From: Treponema sp.
GTDB lineage: Bacteria; Spirochaetota; Spirochaetia; Treponematales; Breznakiellaceae
NCBI GenBank assembly: GCA_031256445.1
Contig: JAIRQN010000056.1
Span: 1-64,000, forward strand
Length of the DNA: 64,000 bases
Direction of reading: 5' to 3'
Of the stretch, positions 29,621 to 40,179 are shown in pieces. Within the stretch, counting starts at the first letter, position 1. Each line of letters starts with the position of its first letter. The translations under genes were made by a program, and so were the position numbers. A model generated the notes under the pieces. That model did no database searches and had not been told where the DNA came from. It saw only the letters and a list, made by a program, of their open reading frames with translations.

Positions 29621-29662
29621 TGCGTAACTGTCGTTTAACGTTTATTAAATGACGGTTGCACT
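29621..29662 (-). repeat. attC-like dyad repeat, copy 1 (directly 3' of the CotH-like gene)
   Basis: Minus strand GTGCAACCGTCATTTAATAAACGTTAAACGACAGTTACGCA; 29-nt core identical at 31160-31188. Confidence 0.45.
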
Positions 29663-29663
29663 T

Positions 29664-31082
29664 TTACAATTTATTAATTTCTATATTCAACCAGGAGATT
29701 CTATTAATTAAGTACGACTTTAAATAAGAGACTTCACCATTATAACTGCCTATTACTACTGCATTTGGCCACACATGTTTATCAAGGATAAGCCATTTAC
29801 TAAAATTTTGATATTGAGCCGAATATAAAGAAGCAGCTCTTATATCAATATAACTGGAAATTTCAGATGATAATTGCCCATATTTTGCATTCCAGCGTGC
29901 TTTAACAGCAGAAACAAATGTAGGATCTTGAAAAAGCCTTATTATCCATTTTGTATTTTTTATCCTAAATCCAAATGGATTCTCATTGCCTTGATAATTA
30001 ACATTCCCCATTGAAATATCAAAATCCCATATTGGTCCCATGCATAATTTTTCTTTGACTGAATCATAATACATATAAACACTTGAGAAGAATATTGCAT
30101 CAGTATTTTTAGTAATTTCATTAATTAAATACCAATCGATGAACGTATCTATATCAAGATATTTTTGATATCCTGTTATTGGATTAGTAAAATCACCTCC
30201 ATATAGCGCATCTTCTGCCTCTTGGACAAATGCTTTAATTTTTTCAAATATTGATAATGATGTTCCATTTATAATTGTATCAAGGTTAGAATCCGGAGAA
30301 GAACAATTAAACGCAACTCCATGCGTTGATCTGAAATTGAAAGTATCTTCCATTCGCTCGCATACTTCAAGAAGATAACCGCCGTTTGCATTACTGCTTG
30401 AGATAGGATCAATGTTTATACGGTTTGCGTCAACCCTGATGCTTTCGGTTAACTGATATACTCCCCTATAACTGCCATTAATATATAAATCAACATGCTG
30501 TGAACGAGGCGTCCATGCCAAATTATTAAATATTAATGCCAGTTTGTTAAACGCAACATCTGTACGTAACAATGATTTATCAGCATAATTTGCCAATAAT
30601 GACCATCGTCTATGAGAAGGCATCCCAAGAAGACTTGTTGCTGTATCCAAATTTATATTATATGGTTTTTTAGGCATTCCCCATGTTGAATTTCCTCTTC
30701 CTCTTATTCCTGTAGTACCCTCAAGTAATTTGTTTCCATTATTATTATATAAAATATAAGATGCGGGTATCCATTCCTCTTTTTGATCTATACCAACATT
30801 TCCAACGGTATTTATTTTAATAGCTGGCAGCCATGATGATAATGTCGGCTGGTAATCAGACTCAATAGTATTATCTGGTTGCCATGAATCTCCCTGCAGC
30901 CCTTGCTCGCCCTGCAGCCCTTGCTCGCCCTGCGGTCCCATAGGTCCTTCGCATGTGGTTAATGAAATTAAAATGAGAATTAAAATAAAAACTATAACAA
31001 TTTTGGGGGATAAATAATCACACCTAAGATGAACTTGCCGTTTAAAGCCAAAGTAATTAAAAAGATTCTGTTCACTTTTCAT
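29664..31082 (-). CDS. CotH-family (spore coat kinase-like) lipoprotein with short collagen-like segment
   Basis: Lipobox ISLTTC; GPMGPQGEQGLQGEQGLQG; IRGRGNSTWGMPKKPYNINLD, RWSLLANYADKSLLRTDVAF; MGPIWDFDISMGN. Confidence 0.8.
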   Translation of the reverse strand: MKSEQNLFNYFGFKRQVHLRCDYLSPKIVIVFILILILISLTTCEGPMGPQGEQGLQGEQGLQGDSWQPDNTIESDYQPTLSSWLPAIKINTVGNVGIDQKEEWIPASYILYNNNGNKLLEGTTGIRGRGNSTWGMPKKPYNINLDTATSLLGMPSHRRWSLLANYADKSLLRTDVAFNKLALIFNNLAWTPRSQHVDLYINGSYRGVYQLTESIRVDANRINIDPISSSNANGGYLLEVCERMEDTFNFRSTHGVAFNCSSPDSNLDTIINGTSLSIFEKIKAFVQEAEDALYGGDFTNPITGYQKYLDIDTFIDWYLINEITKNTDAIFFSSVYMYYDSVKEKLCMGPIWDFDISMGNVNYQGNENPFGFRIKNTKWIIRLFQDPTFVSAVKARWNAKYGQLSSEISSYIDIRAASLYSAQYQNFSKWLILDKHVWPNAVVIGSYNGEVSYLKSYLINRISWLNIEINKL

Positions 31083-31159
31083 AAAAGCTCCTTATGTTAT
31101 TTTATACATTATTATTTTTACAAGTGTTTTCACACATATGTTTTTTATATAACACACCC

Positions 31160-31188
31160 TGCGTAACTGTCGTTTAACGTTTATTAAA
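31160..31188 (-). repeat. attC-like dyad repeat, copy 2
   Basis: TTTAATAAACGTTAAACGACAGTTACGCA identical to copy 1 core, same orientation; left arm degenerate. Confidence 0.4.
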
Positions 31189-31215
31189 CGATAATAATTT
31201 TTTATTTCTTTTTTC

Positions 31216-31422
31216 TCAATTGTCCTTCATCTCCTCAAAGCCCATACAGGTAGTTTTCACTTTTTCTTTTCCTGTATCTGCCCGTTCCACTGACGGGCAA
31301 ACAGGCGGCTGCTCCACAAGTAATAAAACATGAGCAAGTTTATTAATATAGTCCTGATTCTTTTTATTCAGCTTCCTTAACCCGGAAGAAAAATTCTTAA
31401 TACGCTTTTCTGCATTATTCAT
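31216..31422 (-). CDS. Small helical protein divergent from XRE regulator
   Basis: MNNAEKRIKNFSSGLRKLNKKNQDYINKLAHVLLLVEQPPV; promoter TTGACA-17-TATTAT upstream on the minus strand. Confidence 0.45.
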   Translation of the reverse strand: MNNAEKRIKNFSSGLRKLNKKNQDYINKLAHVLLLVEQPPVCPSVERADTGKEKVKTTCMGFEEMKDN

Positions 31423-31556
31423 TATTACTCGCTTAAAAACAGTAAAAATCTCTAAGAGATATAATAAAACCAATAGGAGATATTGTCAATAACTTATACC
31501 AAGAAAGAAATGATACTTGCTAAGTAGATCGAACTATTGTTAATATTTACCGTACA

Positions 31557-31925
31557 ATGAAGAAAAAGAAAGAAAAACACACAGGCATATCCATTAACCA
31601 GCGTATTGCGCTGCTTCGGCATAGTTTAAAAATAACCCAAAAAGATTTCGCAAAAAGAGTATTTATATCTACATCATTTCTTGCTTCTATAGAGGTAGAC
31701 CAAAAAAAAGTCCTCGACCGGCACATAAAGCTCATCGTTACCGCGTTTGGGGTGAACGAAGAATGGCTGAGAACCGGAGAAGGGGAAATGTTCGAAAAGG
31801 ATGTCACTCCGGATTATAAAATTACCGAAACTGTTGAAATTTTTAAGCAGTTAAACCCGTTTTTTCAGGATTTTATCCTCGAACAGCTTCATAAACTACT
31901 TGAATATGAAAAGACGGAACATTGA
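31557..31925 (+). CDS. XRE-family helix-turn-helix regulator
   Basis: NQRIALLRHSLKITQKDFAKRVFISTSFLASIEVDQKKVLDRHIKLIVTAFGVNEEWLRTGEGEMF. Confidence 0.85.
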   Translation: MKKKKEKHTGISINQRIALLRHSLKITQKDFAKRVFISTSFLASIEVDQKKVLDRHIKLIVTAFGVNEEWLRTGEGEMFEKDVTPDYKITETVEIFKQLNPFFQDFILEQLHKLLEYEKTEH

Positions 31926-32015
31926 AGCCTTGTGCAGTTTAGAATAAGCGCGTAAAAAAATGGCTGTCCGCGAACTTCCCGGACAGCCCTGGCAATGTAA
32001 ATTATATATCGGGCG

Positions 32016-33215
32016 TCAGACGGCAGGTTCGGTTTCCGCGTTCTTTTTCCCTTTGTAGACACCGTAGGCAATAAAAGCCGCGACCAATGCCAATAGTACA
32101 ATTAAAGCAATCACGCTGTTAATAATATTTGCAACAATTATAACAACTATAGACAGAACAAGCCCAAGAATTACAGCGATAACCATGATAATCTTACCTG
32201 TAATCTTCTTCAGGATAGGAATAATTCCCGCAATTGCCTGAATTGGCCCGAACAGCAGCATAAATCCTATTATGGAAAGAATAATGCCAAAAACCCTTCC
32301 AACAACTTTCCCGGTTTTATGTTCGCTTTGAAGAATGGAAGTTACTTCCTCGATTGTAGAAACATTAAAAAACCTGTAAATGGATGACGAGGTTTTTACA
32401 ACTCCGGAGCTTTTAAAGTCAAGCCGAATAATATAGTCGCCGTTTCCGCTTAGTTTTCCAAGCACAATGCCGTTTGTATTATTTTCTATATGCCTATAAC
32501 TGATACGATAATCGCCAAGAGACGGAGCGGAAGCCGTTTTTTCGTTTTCGTATATATAATTCCCGTTAAAAAACATACCGTTGGCAATATTATTTGCATT
32601 TGGCTTGAATGAGCTGCGCGCGTCTGATAAAGAAACCCCGTCTGCCAAATTGAAGCCGCCAATCTTAAGATCGCTGGCAGTCCTTGTAAACCCTGTGTAG
32701 TCCGGTTTCACGGCGGGGTTTTGTTTAGAATTCCTCGCATCCGGATCTTTAAAATTTGATGAATTCGGCGTAGAAGAAGACCATCTTAAATTATACTCAT
32801 AGGTAGTAATGGTTTCCGTCCCGCCGCCTGCTTTATCTTTGGTAGTCTTTTTTTCATTTTCTACCCATACATATCTTTCGATACTGCGCGAAAGATAAAT
32901 ATATTTTTTATCCGTATTCCTGTTAAGGAACTGATCAAGCTCAACGCCTGTTCCCGTGAGCGCTCCTTTTGTCCAGACCGGCCGGTTTTGAAGAGACGAC
33001 ACGTTTGATTCTGTTAACTCGGTTGCAGACTTTGCCGCGTCCGCCGCATTTGCCCGTACTTCGTTCCAAAACAACAGCCAGCACGCTCCAAAAACAACCG
33101 CAATTCCAATAAACAAGCCAACGACAGAATTTTTCAAATTACTAAAAAATCCCTGACTTTGAATCTTTTGCCTATTGCCGCCAAGATTGATTTTTGGTTT
33201 AGTTATATTTGCCAA
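32016..33215 (-). CDS. TMEM43-family membrane protein
   Basis: N-terminal TM, LSRSIERYVWVE, cluster of C-terminal TMs; TTG start with AAGGAGG SD. Confidence 0.7.
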   Translation of the reverse strand: MANITKPKINLGGNRQKIQSQGFFSNLKNSVVGLFIGIAVVFGACWLLFWNEVRANAADAAKSATELTESNVSSLQNRPVWTKGALTGTGVELDQFLNRNTDKKYIYLSRSIERYVWVENEKKTTKDKAGGGTETITTYEYNLRWSSSTPNSSNFKDPDARNSKQNPAVKPDYTGFTRTASDLKIGGFNLADGVSLSDARSSFKPNANNIANGMFFNGNYIYENEKTASAPSLGDYRISYRHIENNTNGIVLGKLSGNGDYIIRLDFKSSGVVKTSSSIYRFFNVSTIEEVTSILQSEHKTGKVVGRVFGIILSIIGFMLLFGPIQAIAGIIPILKKITGKIIMVIAVILGLVLSIVVIIVANIINSVIALIVLLALVAAFIAYGVYKGKKNAETEPAV

Positions 33216-33538
33216 AATAATGCTCCTCCTTAAATTTTTAATATTATACAAAGTGATGTAAATATAATCAAGTTAATCATATGTAATTTGTATTGTCATA
33301 ACAACAAACAGCTTAATTTGTTCCTGGAACGTGAAAGAATTCAACTTTTATATTTTGTTTATAAAATACAACAATTTTTTTAAATATTTTAATATTGATA
33401 AATTTAAAAATGTTTCCTGCCAATATTGACTACAATATACAATTATTATAATATAACATTACAGATTTGTTAAGAATCCATATGATTCTGAGTATTTCTG
33501 ATTTTCTATTTACTTAATCTTATTTATGGAGGTGTTTT

Positions 33539-34144
33539 ATGAAAAAAACACAAAATGTCTTGATTCTTTTGTCTTGCGTTATGTTTTGCGTCTTCACTTT
33601 TTCGTGCGCATCAAGCGGCGGAGGCGAGAAGGCATCGGCGCCGGCAGGCGGAGAAGCGGCTACTGTTCTTTATAAAGGAACTTTGGAAGCATACACCGAT
33701 GTCAATGATAAAGGCGATTCAACCATAGAACTGGAAGAATTTGAAAAAGACGGGACAGTTGCTTTCAAGGTAACCGGTAACGTTACCACTGCTTTTCAAT
33801 ACGGTTTTGTAGGCTGGCAGTTTTCACCTGATGAGGAAACACTGGAGAGTCTCAAAGCCGCGAAGGCCATTTCCTTCAAATTCGTTGGAGACGGTCAGCG
33901 TCAGACTGTTAAATACCGCATCAGCAGCGTAACTGATCACGCTCACTATGAATTTCACTTCGGCGGGGATGCCGGAAAAGAAGAATATGTCGAAGTGCCC
34001 ATAAAATCCTTTCAACAGCCAAGTTGGGGAAATTTTAAAAGAATGAACCAGGCTAATGTCGAAGATATCTGCTGGCAGACTCACGAGAGCTGGAGGCCCG
34101 GTACTTTTGAAATTACAATATGGGATGTCCGAATTCATTTATAA
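33539..34144 (+). CDS. Lipoprotein with CIA30/CBM-like beta-sandwich
   Basis: Lipobox FTFSC; AKAISFKFVGDGQRQTVKYRISSV...WGNFKRMNQANVEDICWQTHESWRPGTFEITIWDVRIH. Confidence 0.6.
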   Translation: MKKTQNVLILLSCVMFCVFTFSCASSGGGEKASAPAGGEAATVLYKGTLEAYTDVNDKGDSTIELEEFEKDGTVAFKVTGNVTTAFQYGFVGWQFSPDEETLESLKAAKAISFKFVGDGQRQTVKYRISSVTDHAHYEFHFGGDAGKEEYVEVPIKSFQQPSWGNFKRMNQANVEDICWQTHESWRPGTFEITIWDVRIHL

Positions 34145-34175
34145 AAAACAAGCGCGCGGTTAGTCCGGAGTTGTA

Positions 34176-35432
34176 ATGGCGAAGAATAAATTACTTTTAG
34201 TTACTGTATTTTTCGCCGTTACATTGGCTGTACTGACCGCATGCGCCGTAAAATCTTCCGTACCTCCGCCTGCCGTTTCCGTTCAGGTTCCCAAAACTCC
34301 CTACGCGGAGAGCGATTATCCGCCGGAACCCGTAAGCGGTAAAACAGTTTTTGAGTTTTTCAGAGACGAAAAGATCGCAGCCGGCTGGAATCTTGGGAAT
34401 ACGCTGGATTCCCATAACAACGGCATCAGCGGTGAGACAGTGTGGGGTAATCCGCCCGCCAATCAGGAGCTGATGAACGGGATTAAAGCCGCCGGTTTTG
34501 ACATTATCCGGATACCGGTTACATGGATGGGCGAAATAGGAAACGCGCCGGATTACCGCCTCAGGTTAAACCGCCTTAAACGTGTCTCCGAAGTCGCGGG
34601 AATGGCACATAACGCAGGCCTGAAAGTTATTATCAACCTGCACCACGACGGTTCAACAGAAAGCGGCGGCAGGGATCTTGGCTGGCTTTCAATTTCAAAA
34701 GCAAGCAGAAGCCAGAACGAGTACGATGCGATTACCGCGCAGTTTACGCGCGTATGGGAACAAATTGCCATATATTTCAAAAATTACGGCGACTGGCTGA
34801 TTTTTGAATCCTTCAACGAACTTCACGACGGCAGCTGGCAGTCAACCAGTGACACAAGGCTGTTATCAACATTAAATAAGTGGAACCAGGTTTTTCTGAA
34901 CACAGTGCGCTCGTCAGGCGGCAACAATGAATCGCGTTATCTGATGGTCGGCGCGTACTGTAACGACAACAGGCAGGCGCTTTCTGATAATTTTTCGCTG
35001 CCTGCGGATACGGTTTCCGGCCGGCTAATTCTAAGTTTTCATTATTACGCTCCTTATGAATTTACTATCCGGGGCAGCCGTTCTTCCTGGGGAACAGATG
35101 CCGAAAAACAAAAGGTAGAAAGCGATTTCGCGCCTTTTAAGGAAAAATATCTTGATAAAAACATTCCGGTTATCATAGGCGAGTGCGGGGCAGTGCTGCA
35201 GTTGTATCCAAACGATTCGGCAAAAGAGGATCAGGCGCGTAAAAGCAGGCTTGATTACATTTCGCATATTTTCAGCGCCGCAAAAAAACACGGGCTTATT
35301 CCGGTTTATTGGGATAATGGTTCTACCAGAGGCGGCGGCGAAAAATTCGGGTTGTTTGACCGCAGAACCGGTCAGCCCAATTCGCCTGACAGCGAAGCTC
35401 TTATCAAACTGATGGTAAATAATGTATTATAG
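34176..35432 (+). CDS. GH5 endoglucanase/mannanase lipoprotein
   Basis: GWNLGNTLDSH, GFDIIRIPVTW, LKVIINLHHDG, LIFESFNELHDG, PVIIGECGA. Confidence 0.9.
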   Translation: MAKNKLLLVTVFFAVTLAVLTACAVKSSVPPPAVSVQVPKTPYAESDYPPEPVSGKTVFEFFRDEKIAAGWNLGNTLDSHNNGISGETVWGNPPANQELMNGIKAAGFDIIRIPVTWMGEIGNAPDYRLRLNRLKRVSEVAGMAHNAGLKVIINLHHDGSTESGGRDLGWLSISKASRSQNEYDAITAQFTRVWEQIAIYFKNYGDWLIFESFNELHDGSWQSTSDTRLLSTLNKWNQVFLNTVRSSGGNNESRYLMVGAYCNDNRQALSDNFSLPADTVSGRLILSFHYYAPYEFTIRGSRSSWGTDAEKQKVESDFAPFKEKYLDKNIPVIIGECGAVLQLYPNDSAKEDQARKSRLDYISHIFSAAKKHGLIPVYWDNGSTRGGGEKFGLFDRRTGQPNSPDSEALIKLMVNNVL

Positions 35433-35464
35433 GAAAAATTAATGAATAAAGGCGCTGTAAGGAT

Positions 35465-38350
35465 ATGATTAAAAGATTTTTAACACATCGGAACATTATT
35501 ATTGCGGTTGCGGTTCTTGCAGTTGCCGCTCTCATTTTGCTGTTTTCCCAATTTAAGGAAGGCGATTTTTCCGCGAAATACGAAGGTTACGATTTAAGCG
35601 GCGCAAGCGCCGGCAGATCCAATATTTATATACGTTACATGGAACGTTACGCTGACATTCCGCACGGCGAAGAGGATATTCCGGTTGATATTTTTTCATG
35701 GATATCCGCGGAAGGCGTTTCTGTACTTGAGAACTTTGAACATGAAAAACAGGTTTTACGGACCGAAGAAGCGGGTTATGTTGAGTTTTCTGTTGATGTA
35801 AAAAAATCCGGGCTTTACTTCCTTCACATAGAATATTTTCCCCTTCAGTCACGGGGGATTGCCATAGAACGGGCTTTGTATATTAACGGTGAAATTCCCT
35901 TCCTGGGCGCCGACAGGCTGGCGTTTCAGCGCGTTTGGGGCGATGGGGCGAATATCCGCTTTGACAACCAGGGCAATGAAATACGCCCTCCGCAGGTTGA
36001 AAAACCCAAATGGGAAAATGCCTGGTTTAAAGACTCTCTTGGTTATATAACCGATCCTTATTACTTTTATTTTTCCGAAGGCGTAAATACTGTCCGGCTT
36101 GAAGGTGTAAACGAGCCTATGGCAATCCGGGCTTTTGCACTTAAAGCGCCTGTTCAGACAAAAAGTTACCGTGACTATATTGCCGATGTTGAAACCGAGC
36201 ATTATAAAAACGCCCGTTCCAACTACCTGCTAAAGGTACAGGGAGAAAAAGCAGTACGCCGTTCCGATCCTTCGCTTTATGCGATTTACGATCGTTCGTC
36301 AGGCGCTACAGAGCCTCCAAGCGTCGCCAAGATACGTTTAAACATGATCGGCGGTCAAAGCTGGCGTGTCGCGGGACAATGGATAGAATGGGAATTCGAT
36401 GTTCCAGAAGACGGAATGTACCGTATCACCGTAAAAGCGCGTCAGAATTATAACCGCGGTTTCGTTTCAAACCGCACTGTTTTTTTAAACGGAGAAATTC
36501 CCTGCCGGGAATTAAATTCCGTGCCTTTTACCTACAATAACAAATGGAAACTGTCAACCTTCAATGACGCTCAGGACGATTTATTTTTCCCTCTTAAAAG
36601 AGGGCTTCATACATTGCGTCTTCAGGCAACACTCGGCGATTTAGGCGCGATTCTGAACGTGATGGAAGAAAGCGTATTTCGTCTTAATTCAATTTACAGA
36701 AAGATACTTGTTCTTACCGGACCTGAACCTGATGTTTACCGCGATTACCGCGTAGAGGCTGTTTATCCCGAAGTAATTCAGGCGATGGAGCTTGAGAGTA
36801 AAATCCTATATAAGCTTGTTGATGATTTAACCCGGTACACGGGTGAACGCAGCGCTCAGGCCGCCGCGACATTAACTCTTGCGCGCCAGCTTGAACTTTT
36901 TATCAGGCGTCCTGACAAAATCCCCAGAACGCTTGGCAATTTCAAGGCAAATATCAGCTCGCTCGGCGACAGTCTATTGGCTCTCTCGCAGTCTCAGCTT
37001 GATATCGACTACATTCTTGTCAGCGCGGAAAATTCCAGGATTCCGAAAATTCGCGAAAATTTCCTTATCGCCGCCTCGCATGAAATTCGTTCCTTTCTGA
37101 CATCGTTCTTTGTAGATTACAATAACCTCGGAGATGTGTACCGCGGCGGAAGCAATATTATCGAAGTATGGATGCTTGCCGGGCGCGATCAAAGCAATAT
37201 TCTTAAAGCGATGGTTGACGATACATTTACTCCCAGAACGGGAATCAGGGTGAATGTTAAACTTGTTGCGCCGGATGCCGTTATGCCGGCAGTTGTCGCG
37301 CGCACAGGGCCGGATATGGCGCTTACTGTTCCGCAGGGCGATGTTGTTAACTATGCTGTCCGTAAGGCCGTTGTTGATATTTCATCGTTTCCCGGATACG
37401 CGGAAGCTGTCAGCGAACTCAGTCCCAGCGTGGTTGTTCCTTTTAAATTCCAGAACGGCATATATGGTTTGCCGGAAACACAGTACTTTCACGTAATGTA
37501 TTACCGCAAAGATATTTTTGAAGAACTTGGCATTAAACTTCCCGATACCTGGGATGATGTTATTAATATTCTTCCCATTATTCAGAAAAGCAATATGCAG
37601 GTCGGAATACCTTCGGTCGCGAATCCGGCAGCGCCGGATTTTTCCAATTTTCTGGCGCATCTGTTTCAGCGCGGAGGAACGCTTTACAATGAGGACGGTT
37701 CGCGCACTCTTCTTGACAGCGAGATCGCCATTGACGCTTTTGACGTATACACAAAATTTTACACGCATTATAAAAACCCTGTAACTTACGATTTTGTCAA
37801 CCGCTTCCGTACCGGTGAAATGCCGCTTGCTTTTGCCGATTATACATGGTTTAACACGCTGGAAGTTTTCGCGCCTGAACTCCGCGGTCTTTGGGGTTTC
37901 GCGCGGATGCCGGGTCTTAAAAAGAACGATGGCACGATAGACCGTTCAGTTTCGACCGGTACTCTTGCCTCGATGGTTTTTTCCAATTCAAAACATCCCG
38001 ATCTTGCCTGGGAATTCCTGAAATGGTGGATCAGTTCGGAAACGCAGTTAAGGTTTGGACGGGAACTTGAAAGCATTATGGGCGCCGCCGCGCGTTATCC
38101 AACCGCGAATTACGATGCCTTTAAACGGCTTTCCTGGGGTTCAGAGCAAATGGCAGTGCTTGACGAACAGCGCGGCTGGACTGTGGGCGTTCCGGAAGTG
38201 CCCGGCGGTTATTTTGTCAGCCGCCATATCACAAACGCGGTGCGCCGCATTTTGAACGAAGGTGAAGATACGCGGGAAACATTGCTGGATTATACTCTCA
38301 CAATCAATAGCGAACTGCTTAAAAAGCGCAAAGAATTCGGTCTGGAATAG
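35465..38350 (+). CDS. Large membrane-anchored carbohydrate-binding / ABC solute-binding fusion protein
   Basis: N-terminal TM, two beta-sandwich-like modules, C-terminal SBP (YGLPETQYFHVMYYRKDIFEELGIKLPDTWDDVINILP). Confidence 0.8.
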   Translation: MIKRFLTHRNIIIAVAVLAVAALILLFSQFKEGDFSAKYEGYDLSGASAGRSNIYIRYMERYADIPHGEEDIPVDIFSWISAEGVSVLENFEHEKQVLRTEEAGYVEFSVDVKKSGLYFLHIEYFPLQSRGIAIERALYINGEIPFLGADRLAFQRVWGDGANIRFDNQGNEIRPPQVEKPKWENAWFKDSLGYITDPYYFYFSEGVNTVRLEGVNEPMAIRAFALKAPVQTKSYRDYIADVETEHYKNARSNYLLKVQGEKAVRRSDPSLYAIYDRSSGATEPPSVAKIRLNMIGGQSWRVAGQWIEWEFDVPEDGMYRITVKARQNYNRGFVSNRTVFLNGEIPCRELNSVPFTYNNKWKLSTFNDAQDDLFFPLKRGLHTLRLQATLGDLGAILNVMEESVFRLNSIYRKILVLTGPEPDVYRDYRVEAVYPEVIQAMELESKILYKLVDDLTRYTGERSAQAAATLTLARQLELFIRRPDKIPRTLGNFKANISSLGDSLLALSQSQLDIDYILVSAENSRIPKIRENFLIAASHEIRSFLTSFFVDYNNLGDVYRGGSNIIEVWMLAGRDQSNILKAMVDDTFTPRTGIRVNVKLVAPDAVMPAVVARTGPDMALTVPQGDVVNYAVRKAVVDISSFPGYAEAVSELSPSVVVPFKFQNGIYGLPETQYFHVMYYRKDIFEELGIKLPDTWDDVINILPIIQKSNMQVGIPSVANPAAPDFSNFLAHLFQRGGTLYNEDGSRTLLDSEIAIDAFDVYTKFYTHYKNPVTYDFVNRFRTGEMPLAFADYTWFNTLEVFAPELRGLWGFARMPGLKKNDGTIDRSVSTGTLASMVFSNSKHPDLAWEFLKWWISSETQLRFGRELESIMGAAARYPTANYDAFKRLSWGSEQMAVLDEQRGWTVGVPEVPGGYFVSRHITNAVRRILNEGEDTRETLLDYTLTINSELLKKRKEFGLE

Positions 38351-38361
38351 GGGGATAAATA

Positions 38362-39294
38362 ATGAGTCTTGCAAGGTACATGGAAAAAAGGAGACTCGCG
38401 GATGAATCGCGGGCAATGGAGATTTACAAACACAGGGTTTGTTATCTCTTTCTTGCTCCTTTCGCGATTGTTTTTATCCTTTTTTATGTCGCGCCTCTTC
38501 TGATTTCGGTATTCTTCAGTTTCACATATTTTAATATTCTTGAGCCGCCGAAATTTATCGGTCTGCGGAATTACATCAACCTTTTGTTAGCTGATGATGT
38601 GTTTTTGAAAGCGATGAAAAATACTTTTATTATGGCGGCGATTACGGGACCGGTCGGCTACATAATGGCGTTTCTTTTCGCCTGGTTCATCAATGAGCTG
38701 CCCCGTTACATCCGCGCTTTTGTCACATTGGTTTTTTACGCGCCTTCGCTCTCCGCCAGCGCTTTTATGATCTGGACGCTCATTTTCTCCGGCGACGCTT
38801 ATGGCTACATAAACGGCGTTCTGATGAACCTGGGTATTCTTGACCAGCCTGTGCTCTGGCTGACAGACCCAAAATACATGATGCCTGTTATGCTCGTTGT
38901 TATTCTGTGGATGAGCCTGGGAGCCGGATTCCTTGCATTCCTCGCGGGGCTTTCTACCATTGACGTTTCTCTTTACGAAGCGGGGCTTGTTGACGGCATA
39001 ACAAACCGCTGGCAGGAGCTTTGGTTTATCACTCTGCCCAACATGAAAGGCATGTTGATGTTCGGAGCGGTCATGGCGATTACCCAGGCATTCGGCGTTG
39101 CGGATGTTACAATCGTGCTTGCCGGATTCCCAAGCACAGATTACGCGGTACATACGGTTGTGAATCACCTTATAGACTACGGCTCAATCCGTTTTGAAAT
39201 GGGTTATGCTTCCGCGATAGCTACAATACTTTTCTTTACCATGATCATCTGCAACGCTCTTATACAGAAAATGCTTCGGCGGGTAGGAACTTAA
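38362..39294 (+). CDS. Sugar ABC transporter permease (CUT1, MalF-like)
   Basis: TMs and EAGLVDGITNRWQELWFITLPNMKGMLMF EAA loop. Confidence 0.92.
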   Translation: MSLARYMEKRRLADESRAMEIYKHRVCYLFLAPFAIVFILFYVAPLLISVFFSFTYFNILEPPKFIGLRNYINLLLADDVFLKAMKNTFIMAAITGPVGYIMAFLFAWFINELPRYIRAFVTLVFYAPSLSASAFMIWTLIFSGDAYGYINGVLMNLGILDQPVLWLTDPKYMMPVMLVVILWMSLGAGFLAFLAGLSTIDVSLYEAGLVDGITNRWQELWFITLPNMKGMLMFGAVMAITQAFGVADVTIVLAGFPSTDYAVHTVVNHLIDYGSIRFEMGYASAIATILFFTMIICNALIQKMLRRVGT

Positions 39295-39303
39295 GGGGTA
39301 AGC

Positions 39304-40179
39304 ATGAAAAACAAAAAACTTAAAAAACTGGTCGGCGGCAGAAGGCTTAACCGTTCTTTCGGAGGAGACGCTTTTATTATCTCTCTTCTTACTGTCTTTG
39401 GATTGTTCTTCGCGTTCCCGCTTGTTTTCGCGATTAATCACGCATTCAAACCAATGAATGAACTGTTCCTGTTCCCGCCCAATATTTTTGTCCGCAATCC
39501 CACGATTAACAATTTTCAGGATCTGTTTATTATCATGAGCAAGTCCTGGGTCACTTTCTCCCGCTATATTTTCAATACCGTATTTGTTACCGTAGTGGGA
39601 ACAGTGGGACTTATTATTGTCGCTTCAATGGGCGCGTTTGTCGTTTCCAAATACAAGTTTCCGGGTTCCAAAATATTTTTTCAGGGCGTTATCATAACGC
39701 TTATGTTTTCCGGCTATGTAACCGCAATTCCCAACTATCTTGTCATGGCACGGCTTGGGTGGGTTGATACTTACCTTGCTGTTATAATTCCGGCTTTCGC
39801 GATGCCAATTGGCTTCTTCCTTTTAAAACAATTTATTGACACCATACCTGATACTCTCCTTGAAGCCGCGAAAATTGACGGTGCGAAGGAATGGCGTATT
39901 TTCCTCCTGATAATACTGCCGATGATAAAGCCCGCGTGGCTTACTGTTATGATTTTTTCCGTGCAGAATTTATGGAACCTGAGAGCGTCCAACTTTATTT
40001 ATTCGGAACAATTAAAAACGCTGCCTTACGCGCTTTCACAGATTGTTACCGTTGGTGTCGCGCGGGCAGGCGTAGGGGCGGCGGTAACGCTGTTTATTCT
40101 TGTTGTTCCTCTTGTAATGTTCGTGTTCGCCCAGAGTAACGTTCTGCAAACCATGGCAAGTTCGGGGATAAAAGAATGA
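39304..40179 (+). CDS. Sugar ABC transporter permease (CUT1, MalG-like)
   Basis: EAAKIDGAKEWRIFLLIILPMIKPAW EAA loop. Confidence 0.92.
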   Translation: MKNKKLKKLVGGRRLNRSFGGDAFIISLLTVFGLFFAFPLVFAINHAFKPMNELFLFPPNIFVRNPTINNFQDLFIIMSKSWVTFSRYIFNTVFVTVVGTVGLIIVASMGAFVVSKYKFPGSKIFFQGVIITLMFSGYVTAIPNYLVMARLGWVDTYLAVIIPAFAMPIGFFLLKQFIDTIPDTLLEAAKIDGAKEWRIFLLIILPMIKPAWLTVMIFSVQNLWNLRASNFIYSEQLKTLPYALSQIVTVGVARAGVGAAVTLFILVVPLVMFVFAQSNVLQTMASSGIKE

